A stretch of DNA of 64,000 nucleotides. Source: Luteibaculum sp964627445 (GTDB lineage: Bacteria > Bacteroidota > Bacteroidia > Flavobacteriales_D > Luteibaculaceae). Positions 1-9,138 of the stretch are shown piece by piece. The notes below the pieces were generated by a model. That model had not been told where the DNA came from. It saw nothing but the letters and a program-made list of their open reading frames with translations, and made no database searches. Location of the stretch: positions 62,001-126,000 of the forward strand of contig CAZVJF010000003.1 in NCBI GenBank assembly GCA_964627445.1, read 5' to 3'. The translations under genes and the position numbers were made by a program. Each line of letters begins with the position of its first letter. Position 1 is the first letter of the stretch.

Positions 1-655
1 CCTGCCAATTCTGGTATATCTTCTGCTGTTCTTCGCGGTACTTTTTATCAAAAAGCACGTAGTACTTCCCAACCAGCTTATCTCCCTTCATGCCCGCAGT
101 TTCTGGCGTTTCTCCATCGCCAAAAAGCTGCCAGGCCAACATGGATTTACAGATATGGATTCCCCTATCGTTAATAATCTGAACCTTTAGCACTTTGTGC
201 CCATTGGCTTTGAGAATCTCGGCTACCGAGTAGCCTAAAAAGTTATTTCTAAGGTGGCCCAAATGCAGCGGCTTATTGGTATTGGGTGAGGAATACTCCA
301 CCATAATACTTTTACCACTCGGCTCGGTAGCGATACCGTAGGTGTTGCTATTAAGGGCATCGTTTAAGCTCTCCAACCAATACTCATCAATAAGCACCAG
401 GTTTAGAAAGCCCTTTACTACGTTGAAGTTGGCTACTAAATGTGCGTGGTCTTTCAGGTATTCACCCAGTTTCTCAGCCACGGCCTGTGGATTGCTTTTC
501 ACCTTTTTCGCCAAAGGAAAAGTTACAAGGGTAATTTCCCCTTCAAACTCTTTTCGCGTTTCCTGAAATTGCAGCTTCTCGGGTTCCTTGTAATCGAACA
601 AGGTTTCCAACCCCTTGGCTACTTCTTTTTGTAAAACCTTAATGACTTGCTGCAT
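1..655 (-). CDS. argS: Arginyl-tRNA synthetase, N-terminal part (cut by window edge)
   Basis: Charges tRNA-Arg with arginine in the cytoplasm. About 218 residues are visible, running off the left edge. The N-terminal tRNA-binding (Add-1) region comes first, followed by the class I catalytic start, with the HIGH-like motif reading HLGH at about residues 131-134 after VEYSSPNTNKPL, a stretch typical of ArgRS. The ATG at 655 was chosen because a TATTTTTG promoter box lies 17 nt upstream. It is divergent from the enoyl-CoA hydratase gene. The family call is secure; the C-terminal half is not in view. Confidence 0.95.
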   Translation of the reverse strand, partial: MQQVIKVLQKEVAKGLETLFDYKEPEKLQFQETRKEFEGEITLVTFPLAKKVKSNPQAVAEKLGEYLKDHAHLVANFNVVKGFLNLVLIDEYWLESLNDALNSNTYGIATEPSGKSIMVEYSSPNTNKPLHLGHLRNNFLGYSVAEILKANGHKVLKVQIINDRGIHICKSMLAWQLFGDGETPETAGMKGDKLVGKYYVLFDKKYREEQQKIYQNWQ

Positions 656-672
656 GCAGGAGAAAATTTCTG

Positions 673-680
673 CAAAAATA
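673..680 (-). promoter_or_regulatory. -7 promoter box of argS (TATTTTTG)
   Basis: Exact match to the Bacteroidota -7 consensus TAnnTTTG on the minus strand, 17 nt before the argS ATG. No clear TTG -33 element is seen 19 nt further upstream. Confidence 0.6.
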
Positions 681-781
681 GCGTTTTCAAAGGCTTAGGA
701 AAATTAGATGTGCGTATGGGTTTTTCGACAACGCTGTGAATAAGTAGCAAGTCCCTATACTGCTAGTTTAGCGAAAGCCAT

Positions 782-789
782 TAATTTTG
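782..789 (+). promoter_or_regulatory. -7 promoter box (TAATTTTG) of the enoyl-CoA hydratase operon
   Basis: Exact TAnnTTTG match 27 nt before the ATG at 817. It lies in the 161-nt divergent intergenic region shared with argS, supports the 817 start, and argues against an upstream TTG at 787. Confidence 0.6.
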
Positions 790-816
790 TTGCAAACTGC
801 ATCCCACCAAAGATTT

Positions 817-1593
817 ATGTACAAACTAATAACCCTGGAAGTTAAAGATCGCGTTGCCCATCTACAGCTCAATCGCCCTGACAAGCGCAACGCCCTCAAC
901 GGAAAAATGGTAAGCGAGCTGCGCCAAGCTCTGCGGGACATTCATGCAGATGACAACGTGAAAGTGGTGGTACTTTCGGGTGCAGGAAAAGCCTTTTGTG
1001 CAGGTGCCGATTTAGCCTACCTAGAAGATTTACAGAGCAACACGTTTGAGGAAAACCTAGACGATTCCAGAAATCTAAAAGCGCTCTTCCAGTCTATTTA
1101 TCATTTGCCCAAACCCGTTATCGCTAAAGTTACGGGCCATGCTATTGCAGGCGGTGCTGGCTTGGCCACCGTGTGCGATTTGGTGTATTCGGTTCCCGAA
1201 GCCAAATACGGTTACACTGAAGTAAAAATTGGTTTTGTACCCGCCTTGGTAAGCGTGTTTTTATTGCGGAAATGTGGCGAAGCCTTAGCCAAAGACTTAC
1301 TCCTCACTGGCCGACTCATAAGCGCGGATGAAGCCGTAGCTAAAGGTTGCTTTACCGCCACCGTTTCTGCAGAAAACATCGATGAAGCGGTAGACCGCAT
1401 TGCGCAATCCTTATGTACTGAAGCCTCTGCAGACTCCTTGCGACTCACCAAACTGCTGATAGCTAATGTGCAAGATCACAGCTTAGCCGAAGGCTTGGAA
1501 ACCGCAGCTACATGCAATGCCGAGGCCCGAGAAACTCCCGATTGCAAAAAGGGGATTGCTTCCTTCCTCAACAAAGAAAAAATAGCATGGTAA
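817..1593 (+). CDS. Enoyl-CoA hydratase/isomerase family (crotonase), LiuC-like
   Basis: A 258-aa crotonase-fold enzyme expected to hydrate an enoyl-CoA thioester; resemblance to methylglutaconyl-CoA hydratases of leucine breakdown is my inference. Visible features are the oxyanion-hole segments CAGADL (about 61-66) and AGGAG (about 111-115), and TEVKIGFVPA (about 134-143), which carries one acidic catalytic position (E135). The other catalytic Glu of classical enoyl-CoA hydratases, in GGGxE, is Gly115 here. The start at 817 follows a TAATTTTG promoter box. Its last 7 nt overlap the next gene, suggesting translational coupling. The exact substrate cannot be read from sequence. Confidence 0.85.
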   Translation: MYKLITLEVKDRVAHLQLNRPDKRNALNGKMVSELRQALRDIHADDNVKVVVLSGAGKAFCAGADLAYLEDLQSNTFEENLDDSRNLKALFQSIYHLPKPVIAKVTGHAIAGGAGLATVCDLVYSVPEAKYGYTEVKIGFVPALVSVFLLRKCGEALAKDLLLTGRLISADEAVAKGCFTATVSAENIDEAVDRIAQSLCTEASADSLRLTKLLIANVQDHSLAEGLETAATCNAEARETPDCKKGIASFLNKEKIAW

Positions 1594-2225
1594 GGTATTT
1601 TGGCATTATGGGAATACTGCTCTGTGCTTTTTGCACAACAGCACAGGAAACAAACAGCTTTTTTGTAACCATTAAGTACGATTACAAAAAGCTAGACTCT
1701 GTTTCTACCATGCAACAGCAATTCCTTCCTAAGGAAGCCATCGTTTGGGGGAATGACACCGTAATGTACCAACGCCTTAAAATGGGCATGTTTGAGGTGC
1801 TGCGCAGAGCTACACCCAACTCCGATAGTATAGACCACTACATCAATATTTTCGGTAATAAGATTCTGTACCGCGAAGTGTACGAAATGGATAGCGTCAA
1901 TACCTTTGACTTTAAGTACACCGAAAAGACCAATAAAGTAGACGGGAAACCCTTGCCTATGGCCATCGGCTTATACAAAAACCGGAAGTTCCCCGTTTTC
2001 TACATACCCAACCAGGGCAACCAATTTTTTCCACGTTTTAAAAAACTTAAGGGCATGCCCGTACAGTACAAACTAGAGGGCATACAAGAAGGAATGGACG
2101 TTTTGGTATACGCAAAGCAGTACCAGGAAGCCATACCCGAAGAGTACTCTTTGGCAACACCCGAAGGTTACAACCTAAAAACGCGCACCGAGGTACGCGA
2201 CATGTTTGGATTCTTTAGCGAATAA
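1587..2225 (+). CDS. Secreted protein of unknown function
   Basis: A 212-aa protein with an N-terminal signal peptide (MVRYFGIMGILLCAFCTTAQ, cleavage probably near A19/Q20) and a beta-rich mature part. I do not recognise the family; the layout recalls the GLPGLI/DUF-type periplasmic proteins of Bacteroidota, but no signature is visible. The start overlaps the end of the crotonase gene by 7 nt, and its stop is immediately followed by the ftsK start, so all are likely co-transcribed. The ATG at 1587 is chosen because the preceding in-frame residues are not signal-like. Confidence 0.7.
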   Translation: MVRYFGIMGILLCAFCTTAQETNSFFVTIKYDYKKLDSVSTMQQQFLPKEAIVWGNDTVMYQRLKMGMFEVLRRATPNSDSIDHYINIFGNKILYREVYEMDSVNTFDFKYTEKTNKVDGKPLPMAIGLYKNRKFPVFYIPNQGNQFFPRFKKLKGMPVQYKLEGIQEGMDVLVYAKQYQEAIPEEYSLATPEGYNLKTRTEVRDMFGFFSE

Positions 2226-4766
2226 ATGGCTCGAAAAAAGAAAAACGTACGCAATACCAGCACGGCACGAACCGCCAAAACCAGCACTAAAAACAAAGAG
2301 CGCAAAAAGCTTTCTGTGAATACCGCATGGATTCAAGATAAGCGCACACGACAAGTGCTTGGCGGCTTTCTGTTGGTGAGTGCTGTGGTTTTGTTTTTGT
2401 CGTTTACCTCCTACCTTTTCAGCTGGCAAGAAGACCAGTCGGTAGTAGCTGGTAAAAGCATTTGGGAACTGCTCAACCCCGAAATCCGCGTATCCAATTG
2501 GCTCGGCAAAGTGGGTGCCTGGATATCGCACTCCTTTATTCACAACGCTTTTGGTATTGCCTCCTATGCTTTTGTCGTCTTATTCTTTGTCTGGGGATTA
2601 AAGGTGCTAACGGGTATTAGTCTGGTGACTACACCCAAAATGCTGCGGGTTATTGCGTTTCAATTGGTTTTTCTGCCATTCTTACTCGGTTATTTCTTTA
2701 GCAGCAACCTGCCTTTTTTGGGTGGAGCCATGGGCTACCACCTCACCGAATTTTTCAATAGCTTTTTGGGTACGGTTGGAAGTGCCCTCGTACTCCTTTT
2801 AATGGCGTTTAGCTACGTAGTTTTTGCTTTTAACCCCAACTTCGAAAAACTAGCTACTGAAGGCTTAGGTAGCAGCAAGGACAACAGCAAACCAGAAAGT
2901 AAAAACAAAGGCAACTCCAAAGAAAAAAACTCGCATTACGACAGCATTTTACAGGCCGAGCTAGAGCCCGATGAGGATATAAGCAATGAAGCCAGTGCAG
3001 AAGCAGTAAACTCAGAACCAGCTTCTGTAACTGCTGCCGCACCTGAAAAAGAAGAAAAAGCGCCCGAATCCGGATCGAAAGAGGGCTTAGATTTAGAGGT
3101 AGTAGCCGAAGAAAAAGAACCTGAACCTACACCACAAAGCAGCCCAAAAGAGGAAGATACCTCCGAAGCAGAGCTGGAAATAGACGCGCAGTCTGATCTT
3201 AAAGAAGATGAGCTTTCTAAGCGCGAAATCAACAAAAAGGTAAAAGACTTCGGGCTTTATGATCCCAAGCTCGACTTATCCAGCTTTAAGCTACCGCACG
3301 TAGATTTACTAGAAGACCATGGCAGCGGCCACTTGAGTACCGAAGAACGTATGGACCGCCAAGCACTGGAGGAGAACAAACAAAAGATTATTGATACCCT
3401 CCAGAACTATAAAATTGGTATCTCTAAGATTAAAGCGACCATTGGTCCTACCGTTACCCTGTATGAGATTGTACCCGAAGCCGGAGTGCGCATCTCCAAG
3501 ATTAAAAACCTAGAAGACGATATTGCCCTAAGCTTGGCCGCATTGGGTATTCGTATCATCGCCCCCATTCCTGGCCGTGGTACCATTGGTATAGAAGTGC
3601 CCAACACCAAGCCCGATATGGTGGCTATGAAGTCTTTGATTAAAGGCGAGAAATTCCAAAACACCAAATACGAGCTACCTGTTGCACTAGGCAAAACCAT
3701 TAGCAACGAGACCTTTATTGCCGATTTAGCCAAAATGCCTCACCTGCTCATGGCGGGAGCTACGGGTCAAGGGAAATCGGTTGGGCTCAACGCCATTTTG
3801 GTGTCCTTGATGTACAAAAAGCACCCTGCCCAAATTAAGTTTGTGCTAGTAGATCCAAAAAAGGTAGAGCTAAACCTGTTTAACAAAATAGAGCGCCACT
3901 ACCTGGCCAAACTTCCCGATGAAGAGGAAGCCATAATTACCGATACCAGCAAAGTGGTTAAAACCCTCAATTCGCTGTGTGTGGAAATGGACCACCGCTA
4001 TGAGCTTTTGAAAGATGCTCAGGTGCGTAATATAAAAGAGTACAACCAGAAGTTTATCAACCGAAAGCTAAACCCCGAGTTGGGTCACAAATTCCTACCT
4101 TACATTGTATTGGTAGTCGATGAGTTTGCCGACTTAATTATGACGGCTGGTAAGGAAGTAGAAATGCCCATAGCGCGCTTGGCACAGTTGGCACGGGCCA
4201 TTGGTATCCACCTGATTATCGCAACACAAAGACCTTCGGTAAACATTATCACAGGTATTATCAAGGCCAACTTCCCAGCACGCATCGCTTTCCGTGTTAC
4301 TTCTAAAATAGACTCCAGAACCATTTTAGATTCGGGTGGAGCCGATCAACTTATTGGACGAGGCGACATGCTCTACTCTACCGGAAACGATTTGGTACGC
4401 CTGCAGTGCGGCTTTGTAGACACACCTGAAGTAGAAGAAATTTGCGAATACGTGGGGGAACAGCGCGGCTATCCATCGGCATTTATGCTACCGGAAGTAG
4501 CCGAAGAAGGCGACAGCGGTGGAGGCGATTTCTCGGATGAAGACAAAGACGAACTTTTTGAAGATGCTGCACGCGTTATCGTTACCCACCAGCAAGGATC
4601 AACCTCGCTATTGCAGCGAAAATTAAAGCTGGGCTACAACCGTGCAGGAAGAATTATAGACCAACTGGAGTCGGCCGGTGTGGTGGGCCCCTTTGAAGGT
4701 AGTAAAGCCCGCAAGGTGTTGATTCCCGATGAAGTATCTTTGGAACAGTTTTTGGAAAACCTGTAA
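2226..4766 (+). CDS. ftsK: DNA translocase FtsK/SpoIIIE family
   Basis: An 846-aa septal DNA pump that segregates chromosome ends during division. The N-terminus is basic (about 1-40), followed by about four membrane segments (about 45-205), then a low-complexity acidic linker rich in E, P and S (about 210-340). The motor domain follows, with Walker A GATGQGKS at about 511 and Walker B VLVVDEFADL at about 627. The C-terminal winged-helix gamma domain (about 775-840) reads the orienting DNA sequences. Its length is normal for the phylum. It is directly abutted by the upstream gene and followed after 16 nt by lolA. Confidence 0.97.
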   Translation: MARKKKNVRNTSTARTAKTSTKNKERKKLSVNTAWIQDKRTRQVLGGFLLVSAVVLFLSFTSYLFSWQEDQSVVAGKSIWELLNPEIRVSNWLGKVGAWISHSFIHNAFGIASYAFVVLFFVWGLKVLTGISLVTTPKMLRVIAFQLVFLPFLLGYFFSSNLPFLGGAMGYHLTEFFNSFLGTVGSALVLLLMAFSYVVFAFNPNFEKLATEGLGSSKDNSKPESKNKGNSKEKNSHYDSILQAELEPDEDISNEASAEAVNSEPASVTAAAPEKEEKAPESGSKEGLDLEVVAEEKEPEPTPQSSPKEEDTSEAELEIDAQSDLKEDELSKREINKKVKDFGLYDPKLDLSSFKLPHVDLLEDHGSGHLSTEERMDRQALEENKQKIIDTLQNYKIGISKIKATIGPTVTLYEIVPEAGVRISKIKNLEDDIALSLAALGIRIIAPIPGRGTIGIEVPNTKPDMVAMKSLIKGEKFQNTKYELPVALGKTISNETFIADLAKMPHLLMAGATGQGKSVGLNAILVSLMYKKHPAQIKFVLVDPKKVELNLFNKIERHYLAKLPDEEEAIITDTSKVVKTLNSLCVEMDHRYELLKDAQVRNIKEYNQKFINRKLNPELGHKFLPYIVLVVDEFADLIMTAGKEVEMPIARLAQLARAIGIHLIIATQRPSVNIITGIIKANFPARIAFRVTSKIDSRTILDSGGADQLIGRGDMLYSTGNDLVRLQCGFVDTPEVEEICEYVGEQRGYPSAFMLPEVAEEGDSGGGDFSDEDKDELFEDAARVIVTHQQGSTSLLQRKLKLGYNRAGRIIDQLESAGVVGPFEGSKARKVLIPDEVSLEQFLENL

Positions 4767-4782
4767 GTGAAACACAAAAGAA

Positions 4783-5436
4783 ATGATGAAAACCTTTTTT
4801 ACTGTAATCCTATCCACCCTGTTTTTAGCAGGGATTGCTCAAGATAAAGACCCCAAAGCCAAAGAAATTTTAGACCAAGTAAGCGCCAAAACACAAGGCT
4901 ACGAAACCATTACGGCTTCTTTTACCAGCACGCTAGAAAACAAGCAGGCCGGCATGGAAGTAACCCAAGAGGGCTTGCTTAAACTCAAAGGCACCCGCTT
5001 TAACCTAACACTAGACGATTACCTCATTATCTCCGATGGAGAAACCACCTATACCTTTTCTAAGACCGATAACGAGGTATACCTAGACGACACCGAAGCC
5101 CTTGCGGGAGGCGATATCCAGCCTACCCAAATTTTCACCATGTGGGAAAAAGGGTTTAAATACAACTACAAGGGAGAGCAAACACTAAATGGCACCGCGT
5201 GTCACCACATTAATCTCTACCCCACGAAACCCGATGAGAAAAATTACCACACCATAAAACTGTACATCGGTAAGTCTGATTTGGAGATAAAGCAAGTGAT
5301 TGCCATGGGGAAATCGGGTGATGTTTACACCTATACCGTAAAGAGTTTTACCCCCAACAAAAGCATGGCTCCCACCCTGTTTGCCTTTGATAAAAGCGAG
5401 CACCCCGGCGTAACCGAGATAGACAACCGCTTCTAA
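4783..5436 (+). CDS. lolA: LolA-like outer-membrane lipoprotein carrier
   Basis: A 217-aa periplasmic protein that would shuttle lipoproteins from inner to outer membrane. The signal peptide (MMKTFFTVILSTLFLAGIAQ) is followed by the LolA pattern: an N-terminal helix with AKEILDQVSAKTQGYETITASFTSTLENK, then beta strands containing EGLLKLKGTRFNL and YLIISDGETTYTFS. There are two adjacent ATG codons (4783 and 4786) and either could be used. It sits 16 nt behind ftsK, a common ftsK-lolA arrangement in Bacteroidota and many other bacteria. Confidence 0.88.
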   Translation: MMKTFFTVILSTLFLAGIAQDKDPKAKEILDQVSAKTQGYETITASFTSTLENKQAGMEVTQEGLLKLKGTRFNLTLDDYLIISDGETTYTFSKTDNEVYLDDTEALAGGDIQPTQIFTMWEKGFKYNYKGEQTLNGTACHHINLYPTKPDEKNYHTIKLYIGKSDLEIKQVIAMGKSGDVYTYTVKSFTPNKSMAPTLFAFDKSEHPGVTEIDNRF

Positions 5437-5456
5437 GAAATCAGCGGAAGCTAAAC

Positions 5457-5831
5457 ATGTCCACCTCTATAAAAGATAAAGCACAGCAGTTTTTAAACTT
5501 GGCTGGATTGGGGAAAGCTCAGGAAGCTTTCGATGGGTTGGTAGCTGAAGATTTTGTCCACCACAATCAGCATTTCGCAGGCGACCGAGCATCGCTGTTG
5601 CGAGCCATACAAGAAGACCATGCCAACAACCCCAACCGTTCGTTAACGGTAAAACAGTGTTTTGTGGAAGGCAACCACGTGATCACCCACTCGCACGTTA
5701 TTAAAAAGGATTTGGAGATCGCTGTAGTGCACATCTTTCGTTTTGACACGGTCACTGGAAAAATCTTAGAGCTCTGGGATTTAGGCGAGGCAATACAAGC
5801 CAACTCGCCTAATGAACACGGGGTGTTTTAG
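5457..5831 (+). CDS. SnoaL/NTF2-like small protein
   Basis: A 124-aa protein with the size and pattern of the NTF2-like/SnoaL superfamily: an N-terminal helix (KAQQFLNLAGLGKAQEAF), AEDFVHHNQHFAGDR, strands around GNHVITHSHV, and the closing strand GKILELWDLGEAIQ. Members range from enzymes to ligand-binding proteins, so the function is not predictable. It follows lolA by 20 nt and is probably the last gene of the rightward operon; the next gene is convergent. Confidence 0.75.
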   Translation: MSTSIKDKAQQFLNLAGLGKAQEAFDGLVAEDFVHHNQHFAGDRASLLRAIQEDHANNPNRSLTVKQCFVEGNHVITHSHVIKKDLEIAVVHIFRFDTVTGKILELWDLGEAIQANSPNEHGVF

Positions 5832-5844
5832 ACAGATGCTTTTG

Positions 5845-6972
5845 TTAACGATGAAGCTCCCGTTCCAAAACCTCCCAAATGGTAGCTGCGGTAAAATCCC
5901 AGTTGAATTTTTTTGCCTGCTCAGCTCCTGCATGGATTAACTGTTCTCGTAAACCGGCCTCGCCATCGATACGCGCTAAAGCATTGGCCATTTCCTCTAT
6001 GGAAAAAGGATCGAAATACAAGGCTGCTTCTCCGGCAACTTCGGGTAAGGCGGTTTTGTTGGATGAAACTATAGGACAATGCGCTTTCATGGCCTCAACC
6101 AAAGGAATTCCAAAACCCTCGAAGTAAGAAGGAAAGACTAAGGCGCGCGCAGAGCCCAAGGCTTGCGTTAATTCATCTAGCCCTAAATGACCAGTAAAAA
6201 TGACGGCATTTTGGTGTTTCATGTTTTGGTACACCAAATCCAGGCTGGCATCGCGAAACAGCTTTTCACCTACAATCATCAGTTGTGTAGGGCTTCCTGT
6301 TGCCTCCTTGAATTGATCAAAAGCGTGAAAAAGCCGACCTACATTTTTTCGGGCATGCAGGGCACCTACAAAAACAAAATACGGGAGTCCCTGGCTATTT
6401 TCATCCCTAAAGGCGTGCTGTTCTGGAATGGGTAGCGGTTTAAAAGCATCGCTAGCACCGTTATGGGCTACCGTTATTCTTTCGGGGCTTATCTGGTAGC
6501 GTTGGGAGATATCCGCTTTAGAGTAGTGCGATACCGTTAGAATGTGGGCCGCTTTTTGGGCAAACTGAGGAAAGTACTTTTTGTAATAGCGCTTGTATTT
6601 TGCGGGCAAGTCTTCGGGGTAATGCTCAAAATTAAGGTCGTGCATTACGTTTATTTGCGGCACTTGGGTGTTTAACGACAAAAAGCCATCGGGAGAAAAA
6701 AACAAGTCCACCCGGTGCTTTTTAAACGCCCTGGGCAAGGCTACGTTAAACCACAAACGCAATAAAATGGGCAAACGAGTTGGCGGTTGCAATACCACCG
6801 GAGTGACATTGTCAGCAAAAACAAATTTGGGGGCAAAAGGCCTATCGAAAAAGAAAATAAACTCATGTTCTGGATGGGCCTTCACGATGCGCTTTACCGT
6901 TTCGTAGGTAAACCAGCCAAAGCCCTCCATTTTGTTCTTTAGCAAGAACCGCGTGTTCACTCCTATCCGCAC
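5845..6972 (-). CDS. GT4-type glycosyltransferase (family 1 fold)
   Basis: A 375-aa GT-B-fold glycosyltransferase, probably using a nucleotide sugar to build a cell-surface glycan. The N-terminal domain is less conserved. The C-terminal donor domain shows FVGALHARKNVGRLFHAF (about residues 200-217) and the E-x7-E signature in PSYFEGFGIPLVEAMK (about 280-295). The start codon is GTG at 6972, reading MRIGVNTRFL, a typical GT4 N-terminus. It is divergent from the FkbM methyltransferase gene 56 nt away, which may act on the same glycan (inference). Acceptor and sugar are unknown. Confidence 0.88.
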   Translation of the reverse strand: MRIGVNTRFLLKNKMEGFGWFTYETVKRIVKAHPEHEFIFFFDRPFAPKFVFADNVTPVVLQPPTRLPILLRLWFNVALPRAFKKHRVDLFFSPDGFLSLNTQVPQINVMHDLNFEHYPEDLPAKYKRYYKKYFPQFAQKAAHILTVSHYSKADISQRYQISPERITVAHNGASDAFKPLPIPEQHAFRDENSQGLPYFVFVGALHARKNVGRLFHAFDQFKEATGSPTQLMIVGEKLFRDASLDLVYQNMKHQNAVIFTGHLGLDELTQALGSARALVFPSYFEGFGIPLVEAMKAHCPIVSSNKTALPEVAGEAALYFDPFSIEEMANALARIDGEAGLREQLIHAGAEQAKKFNWDFTAATIWEVLERELHR

Positions 6973-7028
6973 AAAAAAATCTTCTTTTTCTAAGCTGTTA
7001 TTGAATATGATTGTAATATTGTCCGCTT

Positions 7029-7757
7029 GTGAAAAACCTCATCAAATCCATATTACAAACCGTTTTAGGGTACCAAAGATACCTATATGTCTTTGCCAAA
7101 TACAAAATCCGCAACCTTAAAACCGACCGCAAAGAAGGCGATTTTTTTGCCTTTATGGATGCCATCAAGAAAGAGGGACACATTTTGGACGTAGGGGCCA
7201 ACATTGGCATTATGACCTATCACTTGGCCACGCGTTTTAAAGCCCGCACCGTGCATGCTGTAGAGCCGGTTCCATCCAACCTGACTATACTACACCGTAT
7301 TGTTAGAAAATACGACCTCACCAACGTTATTATACACAATACCGCGGTGGGAAGTAAAGACGACCAGCAAGTAAGCATGGTATTGCCGCAGCAAGGCCGT
7401 GTAAAAATGCAGGGCTTGGCGCATGTAAAACACGATAGCATAAGCGAGTGGAATGAAGGCATAGAGTTTACGGTGCAATCGCAGACACTGGATCGCCTCT
7501 TTGCTCTGGAACGCATAGCTGGTATTAAAATGGATATCGAGAATTTCGAGGCCTTTGCTCTAGAAGGCGCCTCAAAAATACTGAGCGAACAAAAGCCGGT
7601 GCTCTACTTAGAGTTGTGGGAGAATGAGAATCGCTATCAGTGTTTCGACATTCTCGAAAAGCATGGATATAAAGCCTTTGTAAACAGCTCCAAGGGCTTA
7701 AAACCCTATGATGCCCAAAGCGATAAAAAACAGAATTTCGTTTTTATCGCAGATTAA
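7029..7757 (+). CDS. FkbM-family SAM-dependent methyltransferase
   Basis: A 242-aa methyltransferase. SAM-binding motif I is ILDVGANIGIMTYHLA (about 53-68), followed by VHAVEPVPSNLTIL (about 76-89) and the FkbM hallmark GIKMDIENFEAFALEGA (about 174-190), where IDVEGxE is normal. FkbM enzymes O-methylate sugars or polyketides. The start is GTG at 7029, 7 nt after a near-consensus TAATATTG box. Its 3' end overlaps the convergent queA gene by 4 nt. The divergent glycosyltransferase suggests a role in surface-glycan methylation, but this is inference. Confidence 0.87.
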   Translation: MKNLIKSILQTVLGYQRYLYVFAKYKIRNLKTDRKEGDFFAFMDAIKKEGHILDVGANIGIMTYHLATRFKARTVHAVEPVPSNLTILHRIVRKYDLTNVIIHNTAVGSKDDQQVSMVLPQQGRVKMQGLAHVKHDSISEWNEGIEFTVQSQTLDRLFALERIAGIKMDIENFEAFALEGASKILSEQKPVLYLELWENENRYQCFDILEKHGYKAFVNSSKGLKPYDAQSDKKQNFVFIAD

Positions 7758-8959
7758 TCCACGTGCTTGTTACGCAGTAACAACGAAGAATCGCCATAAC
7801 TTAAGAACCTAAAGTCGTGCTCTAAGGCGTACTCGTACACCTGTTTCCAATCCTGCCCTATCCATGCCGCAATAAGCGCCAGCAAGGTGCTTTTGGGTTG
7901 GTGGAAATTGGTAATCAATCCATCAATGGCTTTCCATTTATAACCTGGCATAATATAGAGCGAGGAATAGAAATCAATGGTTTCTAATCCTTCTCTATCC
8001 ATCACTTCTAAGATATACTGACAAGCCTCTTGCCAAGAAAAGGAATTCGGAAGCTGATAGGCATCTTCTTGCCCCAGTTCACGAAGCGACTCGTCCTTTT
8101 CTTGCTGCATTTTTACGGCAAGCCAATAGAGACTCTCCAACGAGCGCAAACTGGTGGTTCCTACACTAATTACCGCACCCTGGGTTTGGCTTAGTGCTTT
8201 TACCGTATCGCGATGTATAACAATACGTTCGCGGTGCATTTCATGGTCTACCAAGTTGCTCGCTTTCACGGGTCTAAATGTACCCGCGCCCACGTAGAGT
8301 GTTAGGTAGGATAAGCGGTGTCCTGCTTCTTTAAGCGCTTCTTTTTGTTCGGGGATAAAGTGTAAACCTGCTGTAGGTGCCGCTACGGCTCCTTCGTTTT
8401 TCGCATACACGGTTTGATAGTTGTCTTTGTCCTCTGCCTCCGCTTCGCGATTTAAGTATGGTGGAAGCGGTACCTCACCAGCCTTCTCTAAAATAGAAGC
8501 AAAACTTTGGTTACTGTCCCACGTAAAAGTTACTAATACATCGTTGCTCCTTCGTTCGGCAACATGTGCGTGCAAAGTAGTTCCGGCTATTTGCGCGGAC
8601 ACCGTTGCATTGCCCATCTTTTTTAAGTTGCCCACCATGCAAGACCACGTACAGCTTTCTGTAGCGACCAAGGCTTCTTCTACCAGTTGCTGATAGGGTT
8701 CCAAACAAAACACTTCAATATGGGCCCCCGTGTCTTTGGTAAAGCGCAAGCGTGCTGCTAAAACCCGTGTATCGTTAAATACCAGCGTGGAATTCTTGGG
8801 CAAGTATTTACCCAACTCAGAAAAAACGTCTTGAGAAATTACGCCATCCTTGTACAGCAACAACTTGGAGGCGTTTCTATTTTCGAGTGGATATTTGGCA
8901 ATGCGATGATCGGGTAAGGGGTAATCAAAGTCTTCGGTTTTCAGTTGCGCTCTTTCCAT
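7754..8959 (-). CDS. queA: S-adenosylmethionine:tRNA ribosyltransferase-isomerase
   Basis: Transfers and isomerises the ribosyl part of SAM onto 7-aminomethyl-deazaguanine at tRNA position 34, making epoxyqueuosine. The 401-aa protein begins MERAQLKTEDFDYPLPDHRIAKYPL, the standard QueA N-terminus. It contains LVFNDTRVLAARL, AAPTAGLHF and the C-terminal TNFHQPKSTLLALIAA. The start at 8959 is preferred over an in-frame ATG at 8980, because a TATTTTTG box (8965-8972) lies between them, leaving an almost leaderless mRNA. The gene overlaps the convergent FkbM gene by 4 nt. Confidence 0.95.
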   Translation of the reverse strand: MERAQLKTEDFDYPLPDHRIAKYPLENRNASKLLLYKDGVISQDVFSELGKYLPKNSTLVFNDTRVLAARLRFTKDTGAHIEVFCLEPYQQLVEEALVATESCTWSCMVGNLKKMGNATVSAQIAGTTLHAHVAERRSNDVLVTFTWDSNQSFASILEKAGEVPLPPYLNREAEAEDKDNYQTVYAKNEGAVAAPTAGLHFIPEQKEALKEAGHRLSYLTLYVGAGTFRPVKASNLVDHEMHRERIVIHRDTVKALSQTQGAVISVGTTSLRSLESLYWLAVKMQQEKDESLRELGQEDAYQLPNSFSWQEACQYILEVMDREGLETIDFYSSLYIMPGYKWKAIDGLITNFHQPKSTLLALIAAWIGQDWKQVYEYALEHDFRFLSYGDSSLLLRNKHVD

Positions 8960-8964
8960 GGCCG

Positions 8965-8972
8965 CAAAAATA
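8965..8972 (-). promoter_or_regulatory. -7 promoter box of queA (TATTTTTG)
   Basis: Exact TAnnTTTG match ending 5 nt before the chosen queA ATG. Transcription would start at or next to the start codon, which decides the start in favour of 8959. Confidence 0.6.
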
Positions 8973-9006
8973 AAACCCAAACTAACGCAACACCCTGAAA
9001 AATGAA

Positions 9007-9035
9007 AAAAGCCTCCGCGGACTGCGAAGGCTTTT
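9007..9035 (-). terminator. Hairpin terminator after the tRNA-Leu unit
   Basis: Inverted repeat AAAAGCCTCCGC / GCGAAGGCTTTT with a 5-nt loop and one mismatch, flanked by A and T runs. On the minus strand it lies about 100 nt downstream of tRNA-Leu. Confidence 0.75.
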
Positions 9036-9088
9036 AAATTTTACTAAGTCTGGTCCCGTTTACCACCGGAAACAGCTAGGGTCATTGG

Positions 9089-9138
9089 TGCCCGATTGGT
9101 CCCGATAACTATCGGAACGAACCAGCAAGCAAAGAGTG
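9089..9138 (-). repeat. Duplicated 3' part of tRNA-Leu interrupted by a palindrome
   Basis: Just downstream of tRNA-Leu, positions 9119-9139 match tRNA positions 9154-9174 (variable arm and T-stem) at 19 of 21 bases. Where the T-loop should continue, the sequence runs into a copy of the TCCCGATAACTATCGGGA palindrome (9100-9117, one base changed), then into an acceptor-like CCAATCGGGCA. It looks like a tRNA 3' half whose T-arm was replaced by the palindrome. Confidence 0.7.
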
